From the NCBI RefSeq assembly GCF_011753055.1, contig NZ_VWWJ01000017.1, positions 1 through 64,000 of the forward strand: DNA of 64,000 nucleotides. The letters are read 5' to 3'. The DNA is from Burkholderia sp. Ax-1719 (GTDB taxonomy: Bacteria > Pseudomonadota > Gammaproteobacteria > Burkholderiales > Burkholderiaceae). Below are positions 26,528 to 35,912 of this stretch, piece after piece. Below the pieces are notes generated by a model, which was not told where the DNA came from, searched no databases, and saw only the letters and a program-made list of their open reading frames with translations. How positions within the stretch are numbered: the first letter of the stretch is position 1; each line of letters starts with the position of its first letter. A program made the position numbers and the translations under genes.

Positions 26528-27037
26528 ATGCCGATTTCACCGAAGCCGCCGAAGATCCCTGAATCCGTACTCGTCGTCATCCATACGCCGCCTGTGGCGG
26601 GGCAGATGGATGTGCTGATCATCGAGCGCGCCGACCGCGCCGGTTTCTGGCAATCGGTCACGGGTTCAAAGGATCGCGTCGACGAGCCGTTTCTGGAGAC
26701 GGCCGTGCGCGAGGTGGCCGAGGAGACGGGCATCGCTGTCGGGACGCCGGAAGTGCCCGCGCAGGCGCTGCGCGACTGGGATCACGAAATCGACTACGAG
26801 ATCTATCCGGTCTGGCGTCACCGTTACGCTGAGGGCGTCACACGCAACACCGAGCACTGGTTCAGCCTCGAAGTGCCGAAGGGCACGCCGGTGACGCTCG
26901 CGCCGCGCGAGCACACCGCGTATCTGTGGCTGCCGTTCGAAGAGGCCGCGGCGAAGTGTTTCTCGTCGTCCAATCGAGAGGCGATCCTGCAATTGCCCGC
27001 GCGCCTGGCCGCCGATCATTCGGGAGAGCGTCCGTGA
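26528..27037 (+). CDS. nudB: Dihydroneopterin triphosphate diphosphatase (Nudix)
   Basis: NudB removes pyrophosphate from dihydroneopterin triphosphate, an early step of folate synthesis. The 169-residue protein shows the NudB-specific FWQSVTGSKDRVDEPFLETA followed by VREVAEETGI, the Nudix box, with one residue more than the canonical spacing between the leading Gly and the first Glu. A second NudB hallmark is VWRHRYAEGVTRNTEHWFSL. The stop overlaps the clsB start as GTGA. The reading frame is open further upstream, but the ATG at 26528 matches the family N-terminus. Confidence 0.9.
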   Translation: MPISPKPPKIPESVLVVIHTPPVAGQMDVLIIERADRAGFWQSVTGSKDRVDEPFLETAVREVAEETGIAVGTPEVPAQALRDWDHEIDYEIYPVWRHRYAEGVTRNTEHWFSLEVPKGTPVTLAPREHTAYLWLPFEEAAAKCFSSSNREAILQLPARLAADHSGERP

Positions 27038-28452
27038 GCGATACCCGCGCCGATCCCGAAGCAGAACTCGAACCGCGCCGCGTCATGCGGCTGCGCGAGG
27101 CGCTGCTGGGGCGGCGCTACCGTTCGCGCTACCGCTTCACGAGCGGCAACGAGGTGCGCCTGTTCCATTCCGGCGAGGGGCTTTTTGGCGCGATGATCGA
27201 GCGCATCGACGCCGCCCGGCGCGACGTCGCGCTCGAAACCTATATCTTCTGCAAGGACGCCACGGGCCAGGCGCTCTCCGAGGCGCTGATGCGCGCGGCG
27301 CGTCGCGGCGTGCGCGTGCGCGTCATCACCGACGGCGTGGGCACCGCGCGTCTCGATCTGTTCAACGCGTGGCCGGGCGCGGGCATCGAGCATCGCATCT
27401 ATAACCCGCACATCTTCGGGCGCTTCGGTTTTTCGCGCACGCACCGCAAGCTCGCCGTGATCGACGACCAGTTCGCCTATTGCGGCGGCATCAACGTCGT
27501 CGACGACATGGAGAACGATGGCAAGCCGCTGCCGTTCGCGCGCTGGGATTTCGCGGTGGAACTGGCGGGGCCGGTGGTGGTGGATGTGCGCGAGGCGATC
27601 GAGATGCAATGGCGGCGCATCCGTCTTGGCCATCGGCCGCCGCTCGCGGGCGCCGGTGCGCCTGACGCGCTGGCCGGGCTGTCGCCGGGCGTGCCGGCGA
27701 GCGCGGGCTTTCTCGCACCGCATCCCACGGGGCACACGGTGATGCAGCCCGCCAAGGCCGTCAACGAGGTGCTGCGCGAACTCGCGCCGGTGGTCCGCAC
27801 GGGCCGCGCCCAACGCATCATCGCGCGGCTGCGCGAGCGTCTGCGTGCGGGCGTGCCCGATCCGCGCACCGCGCACGTGCCCTGCGTGGCCTTCGTCGCG
27901 CGCGATAACGTGGTGAATCGTCGGGCCATCGAGAAAGCGTATCTGGACGCCATCGGCGAGGCGCGCAAGGAAGTGCTGCTCGCCAATCCCTACTTCATGC
28001 CGGGGCGGCGTCTGCGCCGCGCGCTGGTGGAGGCGGCGGCGCGCAACGTCACGGTCAAGCTTCTGATCGGACGAAAAGAGTTCAAGGTGCTCGACTACGG
28101 CACGCCGTTTCTCTATCACCAGCTGCTGAGCGCTGGCGTGCAGATTGCCGAGTACGAAAAGACCATGCTGCACGGCAAGGTGGCGGTGGTGGACGACGTG
28201 TGGGGCACGGTCGGCTCGTCGAATCTGGATGCGCTCAGTCTCGTGCTCAACAACGAAGCCAACGTGCTGCTCGTGCAGCATCCGCAGATCGGCCAACTGC
28301 GTGAAGCGATCCTGAGCGCCTTCGATGAATCTCCGAAGATCGACCGCGCCCGCTATGAGGCGCGTCCGTGGCATGTGCGCGCGGTCAACTGGCTCGCCTG
28401 GAACTCCTATCGCGTGGTCATGAAACTGCTCACCGTGGGCGGTTACGACTAG
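27034..28452 (+). CDS. clsB: Cardiolipin synthase B-type phospholipase D family enzyme
   Basis: ClsB forms cardiolipin from phosphatidylglycerol (and in E. coli can also use other lipids) at the membrane. The 472-residue protein has two phospholipase-D HKD motifs: THRKLAVIDDQFAYCGGIN near residue 136 and LHGKVAVVDDVWGTVGSSNL near residue 379, plus the ALETYIFCKDATGQALSEAL helix after the N-terminus. Unlike ClsA it lacks an N-terminal pair of membrane helices, which fits ClsB. GTG start at 27034 overlaps the nudB TGA. Confidence 0.9.
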   Translation: MSDTRADPEAELEPRRVMRLREALLGRRYRSRYRFTSGNEVRLFHSGEGLFGAMIERIDAARRDVALETYIFCKDATGQALSEALMRAARRGVRVRVITDGVGTARLDLFNAWPGAGIEHRIYNPHIFGRFGFSRTHRKLAVIDDQFAYCGGINVVDDMENDGKPLPFARWDFAVELAGPVVVDVREAIEMQWRRIRLGHRPPLAGAGAPDALAGLSPGVPASAGFLAPHPTGHTVMQPAKAVNEVLRELAPVVRTGRAQRIIARLRERLRAGVPDPRTAHVPCVAFVARDNVVNRRAIEKAYLDAIGEARKEVLLANPYFMPGRRLRRALVEAAARNVTVKLLIGRKEFKVLDYGTPFLYHQLLSAGVQIAEYEKTMLHGKVAVVDDVWGTVGSSNLDALSLVLNNEANVLLVQHPQIGQLREAILSAFDESPKIDRARYEARPWHVRAVNWLAWNSYRVVMKLLTVGGYD

Positions 28453-28585
28453 CTTTCTGATGCGCCGCAGCACGCGAAGCCGCGCGATCCGGCAAGCGGC
28501 GCGTCTGCCATATCCAGCGCCCCCTGTGCAATCGAGAAATGTTCGCTTGTGTGCTTTGCGCGAACCCCCAAAATTAGAGTACCGG

Positions 28586-28603
28586 TTAGAAATCGGTTTC
28601 TAA
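28586..28603. promoter_or_regulatory. Candidate TetR-family operator (perfect inverted repeat)
   Basis: The 18-bp sequence TTAGAAATCGGTTTCTAA has perfect 7-bp arms around a 4-bp centre and lies 122 bp upstream of the TetR gene start. Size and symmetry fit TetR-family operators. It overlaps an AT-rich stretch suitable for a promoter, so autorepression is plausible. Confidence 0.65.
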
Positions 28604-28724
28604 TAAAGTCCTTGTTTCGCGGGCGGCTGTCCTCAACAATAGTACGGCCGTTCGATTTAATTCAGGCCGAGATGTCAGCAGATAAAGCCAACATCGCGGC
28701 CACATCGTCACGGTAAATAAAGCT

Positions 28725-29324
28725 ATGCGTAAAGGCGAACAGACACGAGCCGCCATTCTGGATGCAGCACTCGACCTCGCGAGCCGGGACGGACTGGAAG
28801 GTCTGACCATCGGATTGCTGGCCGAGCGCATGCAGATGAGCAAGAGCGGCGTCTTCGCGCACTTCGGTTCGCGCGAAGACCTGCAGGTCGAGGTGGTGCG
28901 TGAGTACCATCGCAGATTCGAGGAAGAAGTCTTCTTTCCGAGCTTGCGCGAACCACGCGGTTTGCCTCGTCTGCGTGCGATGCTGTCGCGATGGTTCGAA
29001 AAGCGCATCCACGAAGTCACGACCGGCTGCATTTACATCAGCGGCGCGGTCGAGTACGACGACCGCGCGGACAGCCAGGTGCGCGAGCAACTGGTGGCGA
29101 GCGTGACGATGTGGCGTGCCGCGCTGCTGAGGGCCATTGCGCAGGCGATTGAAGAAGGGCATCTGCGACGCGATACCGATCCCGCGCTGATGCTGTTCGA
29201 ACTGTATAGCGTGACACTCGGCCTGCATCATGACGGCCGCTTCCTGCACCTGCCGGACGCGGTCGAGCATACGTGGGCCGCGTTCGAAAAACTGATTGTT
29301 TCGTACCAGAGCGTGAGCGAATAG
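28725..29324 (+). CDS. TetR-family transcriptional regulator of the beta-oxidation cluster
   Basis: The 199-residue protein has a TetR N-terminal DNA-binding domain: TRAAILDAALDLASRDGLEG, then the helix-turn-helix LTIGLLAERMQMSKSGVFAH with FGSREDLQ. The C-terminal ligand domain is distinct and unassigned. It is the first gene of a rightward set encoding acyl-CoA dehydrogenase, hydroxyacyl-CoA dehydrogenase/hydratase and thiolase, so it most likely represses fatty-acid oxidation and responds to acyl-CoA, as known TetR regulators FadR/PsrA do. Ligand and target are inference. Confidence 0.88.
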   Translation: MRKGEQTRAAILDAALDLASRDGLEGLTIGLLAERMQMSKSGVFAHFGSREDLQVEVVREYHRRFEEEVFFPSLREPRGLPRLRAMLSRWFEKRIHEVTTGCIYISGAVEYDDRADSQVREQLVASVTMWRAALLRAIAQAIEEGHLRRDTDPALMLFELYSVTLGLHHDGRFLHLPDAVEHTWAAFEKLIVSYQSVSE

Positions 29325-29396
29325 CGAGCGCCGCGCACAGCGTCGCGGCGGTACGCGAAAGCCCGGACTCTAATGCTCTATCAAGGGAGATAAAAC

Positions 29397-31184
29397 ATGG
29401 GACAGTACACCGCGCCGCTGCGCGACATGCAATTCGTGCTGCACGAGCTGCTGAACGTGGAAGGCGAAGTCAAGCAGATGCCGAAGCACGCTGACCTCGA
29501 CGCCGACACCATCAACCAGGTGCTGGAAGAGGCGGGCAAGTTCTGCTCGGAAGTGCTGTTTCCGCTGAACCAGACCGGCGACCGTGAAGGTTGCACGTAC
29601 GCCGGCGATGGCGTCGTCACCACGCCCACGGGCTTCAAGGAAGCGTACAAGCAGTACGTTGAAGCCGGCTGGCCCGCACTGGGCTGCGATCCCGAATACG
29701 GCGGCCAGGGCCTGCCCGCGTTCGTGAACAACGCGCTCTACGAAATGCTCAATTCGGCGAACCAGGCGTGGACCATGTACCCGGGTCTCTCGCACGGCGC
29801 CTACGAATGTCTGCACGCGCACGGCACGCCGGAGCTGCAGCAGACCTATCTCCCGAAGCTGGTCGAAGGCGTGTGGACCGGCACGATGTGTCTGACCGAG
29901 CCGCACTGCGGCACGGACCTGGGCATCCTGCGCACCAAGGCCGAGCCGAACAGCGACGGCTCCTACGCGATCACCGGCACGAAGATCTTCATTTCGAGCG
30001 GTGAGCACGACATGGCGGAGAACATCATCCACCTCGTGCTCGCCCGCCTGCCGGACGCGCCGCAAGGCACCAAGGGCATTTCGCTGTTCGTGGTGCCGAA
30101 ATTCATCCCCAACGAATCGGGCGCGCCGGGCGCGCGCAACGGCATCAAGTGCGGCTCGATCGAGCACAAGATGGGCATCCACGGCAACGCCACCTGCGTC
30201 ATGAACCTGGACGGCGCGACGGGCTGGCTCGTCGGCGAGCCGAACAAGGGCTTGAACGCCATGTTCGTGATGATGAACGCCGCGCGTCTGGGCGTCGGCA
30301 TGCAAGGCCTGGGTCTCACCGAAATCGCTTACCAGAACTCGCTGACCTACGCGAAAGAGCGTCTGCAGATGCGTTCGCTGACCGGCCCGAAGGCGCCCGA
30401 AAAGGCCGCCGACCCGATCATCGTGCATCCGGACGTGCGTCGCATGCTGCTCACGCAGAAGGCCTGGGCTGAAGGCGCGCGCGCCTTCACGTACTGGTCG
30501 GCGCTGCAGATCGACAAGGAACTCTCGCACGGCGACGAAACCGAGCGCAAGGAAGCTGCGGATCTGGTCGCGCTGCTCACGCCGATCATCAAGGCCTTCC
30601 TGACCGACAACGCGTTCGAGAGCACCAACCTCGGCATGCAGGTGTACGGCGGCCACGGCTTCATCTCCGAGTGGGGCATGGAGCAATACGTGCGCGACGC
30701 GCGTATCAACCAGATCTACGAAGGCACCAACACGATCCAGTCGCTCGACCTGCTGGGCCGCAAGGTGCTGGGCGACATGGGCGCGAAGCTCAAGAAGTTC
30801 GGCAAGCTGGTGACGGATTTCGTCGAAGCCGAAGGCATCAAGACGGAAATGCAGGAGTTCGTGAATCCGCTCGCTGACATTGGCGACAAGATGCAGAAGC
30901 TGACGATGGAAATCGGCATGAAGGCGATGCAGAACCCGGACGAAGTGGGCGCGGCGGCCGTGCCGTACCTGCGCACGGCGGGTCATCTGGTGTTCGCGTA
31001 CTTCTGGGCGCGCATGGCGCGCATCGCGCTGGACAAGGAAAGCTCGGGGGATCCGTTCTACAAGTCGAAGCTGGCCACGGCGCGCTTCTACTTCGCCAAG
31101 CTGCTGCCGGAAACGGCGACTGCGATCCGCCAGGCGCGTGCGGGTTCGAAGACGCTGATGGAAGTCGACGAAGCGCTGTTCTAA
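29397..31184 (+). CDS. Acyl-CoA dehydrogenase (long form with C-terminal extension)
   Basis: The 595-residue flavoprotein catalyses alpha,beta-dehydrogenation of acyl-CoA, the first step of beta-oxidation. Besides the standard domains it has an N-terminal extension of about 30 residues (MGQYTAPLRDMQFVLHELLN) and a C-terminal helical domain, as in the larger class also found in Pseudomonas. Typical signatures are GTMCLTEPHCGTDLGILRTK, ITGTKIFISSGEHDM, VYGGHGFISEWGMEQYVRDA and IYEGTNTIQSLDLLGRK, the last containing the usual catalytic Glu region. It is preceded by an AGGGAGATAAAAC ribosome-binding site. Confidence 0.92.
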   Translation: MGQYTAPLRDMQFVLHELLNVEGEVKQMPKHADLDADTINQVLEEAGKFCSEVLFPLNQTGDREGCTYAGDGVVTTPTGFKEAYKQYVEAGWPALGCDPEYGGQGLPAFVNNALYEMLNSANQAWTMYPGLSHGAYECLHAHGTPELQQTYLPKLVEGVWTGTMCLTEPHCGTDLGILRTKAEPNSDGSYAITGTKIFISSGEHDMAENIIHLVLARLPDAPQGTKGISLFVVPKFIPNESGAPGARNGIKCGSIEHKMGIHGNATCVMNLDGATGWLVGEPNKGLNAMFVMMNAARLGVGMQGLGLTEIAYQNSLTYAKERLQMRSLTGPKAPEKAADPIIVHPDVRRMLLTQKAWAEGARAFTYWSALQIDKELSHGDETERKEAADLVALLTPIIKAFLTDNAFESTNLGMQVYGGHGFISEWGMEQYVRDARINQIYEGTNTIQSLDLLGRKVLGDMGAKLKKFGKLVTDFVEAEGIKTEMQEFVNPLADIGDKMQKLTMEIGMKAMQNPDEVGAAAVPYLRTAGHLVFAYFWARMARIALDKESSGDPFYKSKLATARFYFAKLLPETATAIRQARAGSKTLMEVDEALF

Positions 31185-31251
31185 GCGCCTCGGTGGTGCG
31201 CTGCGCCTTCGGGCGAGCGCACCACTCAACACCGAATCTCTCAAGCGGCGC

Positions 31252-31262
31252 ACCGGTTAGAA
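31252..31262 (+). promoter_or_regulatory. Operator-like half site upstream of the hydroxyacyl-CoA dehydrogenase gene
   Basis: ACCGGTTAGAA here is identical over 11 bp to 28581-28591, the left side of the candidate TetR operator. The right half is not preserved, so binding would be weaker or the match may be chance. Confidence 0.3.
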
Positions 31263-31344
31263 GAACAACACACCGGTCCGCGCCGCAAAAACATCCCGCT
31301 ATTTCCCGTTTCGCTCGACATTGCATATCCGCTGGAGGAACAAC

Positions 31345-33786
31345 GTGAGCAATCTAAATATTCGCAAGGTCGCCGTGCTCGGCGCCGGCGTGATGGGCGC
31401 GCAAATCGCCGCGCACCTGATCAACGCCCGCGTGCCCGTGCTGCTGTTCGATCTGCCCGCGAAGGAAGGTCCCAAGAACGCCATCGCGCTCAAGGCCATC
31501 GAGACGCTGAAGAAGCTGTCGCCCGCGCCGTTCGGCGTGAAGGACGACGCGCAGTACATCACGCCCGCGAACTACGAAGACGATATCGCGAAGCTGGCGG
31601 AATGCGACGTGGTGATCGAAGCGATCGCCGAGCGCATGGACTGGAAGCACGACCTGTACAAGAAGGTCGCGCCGCACCTCGGTCCGAAGGCGATTTTCGC
31701 CAGCAATACCTCGGGCCTGTCGATCACGGAACTGTCGCAAGGTTTCGACGACAACCTCAAGGCGCGCTTCTGCGGCGTGCACTTCTTCAATCCGCCGCGC
31801 TACATGCACCTGGTCGAGCTGATCCCGACCGTGCACACGCAGCCTGAAATCCTCGACCAGCTCGAATCGTTCCTCACGAGCGTGGTGGGCAAGGGCGTGG
31901 TGCGCGCGAAGGATACGCCGAACTTCATCGCCAACCGCGTCGGCATTTTCTCGATCCTCGCGGTCATCACCGAAGCGAAGAAGTTCGGACTGCGTTTCGA
32001 CGAAGTCGACGATCTGACGGGCGCGCGTCTGGGCCGCGCGAAGTCGGCGACGTTCCGCACGGCGGACGTCGTGGGCCTCGACACGATGGCGCACGTCATC
32101 AAGACGATGCAGGACAACCTGAAGGACGATCCGTTCTTCGCGGTTTATGAAACGCCGGCCGTGCTGGCGGGTCTGGTGGCGAAGGGCGCGCTCGGCCAGA
32201 AGACGGGCGGCGGTTTCTATCGCAAGGAAGGCAAGGCCATCAAGGTGCTCGACGGCAACACCGGCGAGTACGTGGACGGCGGCGCGAAGGCCGACGATCT
32301 GGTGGGCCGCATCCTCAAGCGTCCGCCCGCTGAACGTCTGAAGCTGCTGCGCGAATCGCAGCACCCGCAGGCGCAGTTCCTGTGGTCGATTTTCCGCGAC
32401 GTGTTCCATTACATCGGCGTGCATCTGGAATCGATCGCCGATAACGCGCGCGACGTCGATCTGGCGATCCGCTGGGGCTTCGGCTGGAACGAAGGTCCGT
32501 TCGAAGGCTGGCAGGCCGCAGGCTGGAAGCAGGTCGCGGAGTGGGTGAAGGAAGACATCGACGCGGGCAAGACGCTGTCGAGCGCGCCGCTGCCGGCCTG
32601 GGTGTTCGAAGGCCCGGTCGCCGCGAATGGCGGCGTGCACGGTGCGGAAGGTTCGTGGTCGCCTGCGGCTGCACGCTTCGAGCCGCGCTCGACGCTGCCG
32701 GTCTACGAGCGCCAGGTGTTCCGCGCCGCGCTGTTCGGCGAATCGGGTGCGCGCGATCCGAAGACCTACGGCAAGACGCTGTTCGAGAACGAGCATCTGC
32801 GCGCGTGGGTCGATGACCGCGCGGGCGAGGACGATGTCGTGATCGTCTCGTACAAGAGCAAGATGAACACGATGGGCCCGGGCGTGCTCGATTCGCTGTC
32901 CAAAGCGATCGATATCGCCGAAGACGGCTACAAGGGCGTGGTGATCTGGCAACCGACGTCGCTCAAGCTGGGCGCGCCGGGCGGCCCGTTCTCGGCGGGC
33001 GCGAACCTCGAAGAAGCCATGCCGGCCTTCATGATGGGCGGCGCGAAGGGCATCGAGCCGTTCGTGAAGAAGTTCCAGGACACGATGATGCGCGTGAAGT
33101 ACGCGAACGTGCCGGTCGTGGCGGCCGTGTCGGGCATCGCGCTCGGCGGCGGTTGCGAAATCATGCTGCACAGCGCCAAGCGCGTGGCGCACATCGAAAG
33201 CTATGTGGGTCTGGTGGAAGTGGGCGTGGGCCTCGTGCCGGCGGGCGGCGGTCTGAAGGAAGCGGCCGTGCGCGCAGCCGAAGCGGCCGCACAGATCGGC
33301 GCCGTGCCCAGCGACCTGCTGCGTTTCCTGCAGAAGTCGTTCGAAAACGCGGCGATGGCCAAGGTTTCCGGTTCGGCGATCGAAGCGCGCACGATGGGTT
33401 ATCTGAAGCCGTCGGACACGATCGTCTTCAACGTGTTCGAACTGCTCGACACGGCGAAGAAGGAAGTGCGTGCGTTGAACGCATCGGGCTACCGTGCGCC
33501 GCTGCGCGCGAAGCAGATTCCGGTGGCGGGCCGCTCGGCGATTTCGACCATCAAGGCGTCGCTCGTCAACATGCGCGATGGCCGCTTCATCAGCGATCAC
33601 GATTACCTGATCGCGGGCCGCATCGCCGAAGCGGTGTGCGGCGGCGATGTCGAAGCGGGTAGCCTGGTCGACGAAGAATGGCTACTCACGCTGGAGCGCC
33701 GCGCCTTTGTCGATCTGCTCGGCACGCAAAAGACGCAGGAACGCATCATGGGCATGCTGCAAACCGGCAAGCCGGTGCGCAACTAA
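31345..33786 (+). CDS. 3-hydroxyacyl-CoA dehydrogenase / enoyl-CoA hydratase bifunctional enzyme (FadN-like order)
   Basis: The 813-residue enzyme carries out hydration and oxidation steps of beta-oxidation. The dehydrogenase comes first: NAD-binding VAVLGAGVMGAQIAAHLINA near residue 10, NTSGLSITELSQGF, FFNPPRYMHLVELIP and FIANRVGIFS. The hydratase/isomerase domain is C-terminal: GGPFSAGANLEE, VVAAVSGIALGGGCEIMLHS and YVGLVEVGVGLVPAGGGLKE. This order is the reverse of E. coli FadB and like FadN/HbdA-type proteins. GTG at 31345 is chosen because GGAGG precedes it. The thiolase gene follows after 34 bp. Confidence 0.92.
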   Translation: MSNLNIRKVAVLGAGVMGAQIAAHLINARVPVLLFDLPAKEGPKNAIALKAIETLKKLSPAPFGVKDDAQYITPANYEDDIAKLAECDVVIEAIAERMDWKHDLYKKVAPHLGPKAIFASNTSGLSITELSQGFDDNLKARFCGVHFFNPPRYMHLVELIPTVHTQPEILDQLESFLTSVVGKGVVRAKDTPNFIANRVGIFSILAVITEAKKFGLRFDEVDDLTGARLGRAKSATFRTADVVGLDTMAHVIKTMQDNLKDDPFFAVYETPAVLAGLVAKGALGQKTGGGFYRKEGKAIKVLDGNTGEYVDGGAKADDLVGRILKRPPAERLKLLRESQHPQAQFLWSIFRDVFHYIGVHLESIADNARDVDLAIRWGFGWNEGPFEGWQAAGWKQVAEWVKEDIDAGKTLSSAPLPAWVFEGPVAANGGVHGAEGSWSPAAARFEPRSTLPVYERQVFRAALFGESGARDPKTYGKTLFENEHLRAWVDDRAGEDDVVIVSYKSKMNTMGPGVLDSLSKAIDIAEDGYKGVVIWQPTSLKLGAPGGPFSAGANLEEAMPAFMMGGAKGIEPFVKKFQDTMMRVKYANVPVVAAVSGIALGGGCEIMLHSAKRVAHIESYVGLVEVGVGLVPAGGGLKEAAVRAAEAAAQIGAVPSDLLRFLQKSFENAAMAKVSGSAIEARTMGYLKPSDTIVFNVFELLDTAKKEVRALNASGYRAPLRAKQIPVAGRSAISTIKASLVNMRDGRFISDHDYLIAGRIAEAVCGGDVEAGSLVDEEWLLTLERRAFVDLLGTQKTQERIMGMLQTGKPVRN

Positions 33787-33820
33787 GCGGCACGACGCAT
33801 ACGAGATACTGGAGTCAAAG

Positions 33821-35020
33821 ATGAGCAAACAGTTGCAGGATGCATACATCGTCGCCGCGAGTCGCACGCCCATCGGCAAGGCGCCGCGCGGCGTGTTCAA
33901 GAACACGCGCCCGGACGAGCTGCTGGTGCACGCGATCAAGTCGGCCGTGGCGCAGGTGCCTGGCCTCGACACCAGCGTGATCGAAGACGCGATCGTCGGC
34001 TGCGCGATTCCGGAAGCCGAGCAAGGCCTGAACGTGGCGCGTATTGGCGCGCTGCTCGCGGGCCTGCCGCAGAGCGTGGGCGGCGTGACCGTCAACCGCT
34101 TCTGCGCTTCGGGCCTGACGGCGCTGGCGATGGCGGCGGACCGCATTCGCGTCGGCGAATCGGACGCGATGATCGCCGCCGGCTGCGAATCGATGAGCAT
34201 GGTGCCGATGATGGGCAACAAGCCGTCGCTCTCGCCGCATATCTTCGATCGCAACGAAGACGTGGGCATCGCTTACGGCATGGGTCTGACGGCGGAAAAA
34301 GTCGCTGAGCGCTGGAAGATCAGCCGCGAAGCGCAGGACGCGTTCTCGGTGGAATCGCACCGCCGCGCGCTGGCTGCGCAACAGGCGGGCGAGTTCAAGG
34401 ACGAAATCGCGCCGTACATGCTCAGCGAGCGTTTCCCGGATCTCGCCACCGGCGAAGTGAAGGTGAAGGAACGCCTGATCGAGCTGGACGAAGGCCCGCG
34501 TGCGGACACCACGCTCGAAGGCCTCGCGAAGCTGCGCGCCGTGTTCGCCAACAGGGGTTCGGTGACGGCGGGCAATAGCTCGCAGACCTCGGACGGCGCG
34601 GGTGCACTGATCGTCGTCTCGGAAAAGATGCTCAAGCAGTTCAACCTCACGCCGCTCGCGCGCTTCGTGAGCTTCGCGGTGCGCGGCGTGCCGCCGGAAA
34701 TCATGGGCATCGGCCCGAAGGAAGCGATTCCGGCAGCGCTGAAGGCCGCGGGCCTGAAGCAGGACGATCTGGACTGGATCGAGCTGAACGAGGCATTCGC
34801 CGCGCAATCGCTGGCGGTGATCCAGGATCTGGGCCTCGATCCGTCGAAGATCAATCCGCTGGGCGGCGCGATTGCACTGGGTCACCCGCTGGGCGCAACG
34901 GGCGCGATTCGTGCGTCGACGGTGGTGCACGGCCTGCGCCGCCGCAACTACAAGTACGGCATGGTGACGATGTGCGTCGGCACCGGCATGGGCGCGGCAG
35001 GCATCATCGAGCGGCTGTAA
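33821..35020 (+). CDS. Acetyl-CoA C-acyltransferase (3-ketoacyl-CoA thiolase)
   Basis: The 399-residue thiolase cleaves 3-ketoacyl-CoA to release acetyl-CoA, the last beta-oxidation step. Catalytic features are all present: nucleophilic Cys in VNRFCASGLTALAMA near residue 92, NEAFAAQSLAV, the His of GGAIALGHPLGATGA, and the second Cys in TMCVGTGMGAAGI at the C-terminus. It forms an operon with the bifunctional dehydrogenase upstream and is followed by a perfect intrinsic terminator. Confidence 0.95.
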   Translation: MSKQLQDAYIVAASRTPIGKAPRGVFKNTRPDELLVHAIKSAVAQVPGLDTSVIEDAIVGCAIPEAEQGLNVARIGALLAGLPQSVGGVTVNRFCASGLTALAMAADRIRVGESDAMIAAGCESMSMVPMMGNKPSLSPHIFDRNEDVGIAYGMGLTAEKVAERWKISREAQDAFSVESHRRALAAQQAGEFKDEIAPYMLSERFPDLATGEVKVKERLIELDEGPRADTTLEGLAKLRAVFANRGSVTAGNSSQTSDGAGALIVVSEKMLKQFNLTPLARFVSFAVRGVPPEIMGIGPKEAIPAALKAAGLKQDDLDWIELNEAFAAQSLAVIQDLGLDPSKINPLGGAIALGHPLGATGAIRASTVVHGLRRRNYKYGMVTMCVGTGMGAAGIIERL

Positions 35021-35053
35021 CGCGTTCGGGCGCTGGCGCTTGAAGCAATCGAC

Positions 35054-35089
35054 ACGGTTCGCAGGCTTGACGGTCTGCGAACCGTTTTT
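35054..35089 (+). terminator. Intrinsic terminator after the thiolase gene
   Basis: A perfect 11-bp stem (35054-35064 with 35075-35085), a 10-nt loop and a T5 run lie between thiolase and the enoyl-CoA hydratase gene. The hydratase 41 bp beyond it may therefore be read from its own promoter or by readthrough. Confidence 0.85.
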
Positions 35090-35129
35090 CGTATCCGGCT
35101 GCGAAGTGGCAAAGCAAGGAGACAAGACA

Positions 35130-35900
35130 ATGAGCAACGAAATCCTGATCGCACGCGAAAACGGCGTGCTGACGATCACCATCAACCGCCCGGAGCGCAA
35201 GAACGCGCTCACGCCCGCGATGTATCAGGCGATGGCCGATGCGCTGGCATCGGCGCAAGAAGATGGCGGCGTGCGCGCCGTGCTGCTGCGCGGCCACGCG
35301 GAAATCTTCACCGCTGGCAACGATATCGAGGATTTTCTGAAGAACCCGCCGACCGGCGGCGATTCGCCCGTGATGACGTTCCTGCATACCATCGCGGCGT
35401 TCGAGAAGCCGCTGGTCGCGGCGGTCGCGGGCGCGGCCATCGGCGTGGGCACGACGCTGCTGCTGCATTGCGATATGGTCTATGCGGCCGATACGGCGCG
35501 CTTTGCGATGCCGTTCGCGCAGCTGGGCCTGTGCCCGGAGGCGGCTTCGTCGCTGTTGCTGCCGCGCATTGCGGGCTATCAGGGCGCGGCGGAAAAGCTG
35601 CTGCTCGGCGAGAGCTTCGATGCGGCGGAAGCGCATCGCATGGGCTTCGTGAACCGCGTCGTGGCGGCAGCCGAACTGGAAGCGTTTGTTAGCGCGCAAC
35701 TGGCGAAGCTGGTGTCGCTGCCGGCGTCGTCGCTGCGCGTCACCAAGTCGCTGATGAAGCGCGCAGGCGAGCACGAGATCAAGACGCAGATGAGCGAAGA
35801 GTCGGTGCACTTCGGCAAGATGCTGCTCGCGCCCGAAGCGCGCGAGGCGTTCACGGCTTTCCTGCAAAAGCGCAAGCCGGATTTCCGGCAGTTCGATTAA
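35130..35900 (+). CDS. Enoyl-CoA hydratase/isomerase family protein
   Basis: The 256-residue crotonase-fold protein starts MSNEILIARENGVLTITINR and shows the two oxyanion-hole regions, AEIFTAGNDIEDFL and VAAVAGAAIGVGTTLLLHCD. At the position of the second catalytic Glu it has PFAQLGLCPEAASSLLLPR, with one Glu retained, which resembles enoyl-CoA isomerases as much as hydratases. Exact activity is open. It is adjacent to the beta-oxidation operon but separated by a terminator, and converges on fdhD with only 12 bp between the stops. Confidence 0.88.
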   Translation: MSNEILIARENGVLTITINRPERKNALTPAMYQAMADALASAQEDGGVRAVLLRGHAEIFTAGNDIEDFLKNPPTGGDSPVMTFLHTIAAFEKPLVAAVAGAAIGVGTTLLLHCDMVYAADTARFAMPFAQLGLCPEAASSLLLPRIAGYQGAAEKLLLGESFDAAEAHRMGFVNRVVAAAELEAFVSAQLAKLVSLPASSLRVTKSLMKRAGEHEIKTQMSEESVHFGKMLLAPEAREAFTAFLQKRKPDFRQFD

Positions 35901-35912
35901 GCGCTAGCGCGA

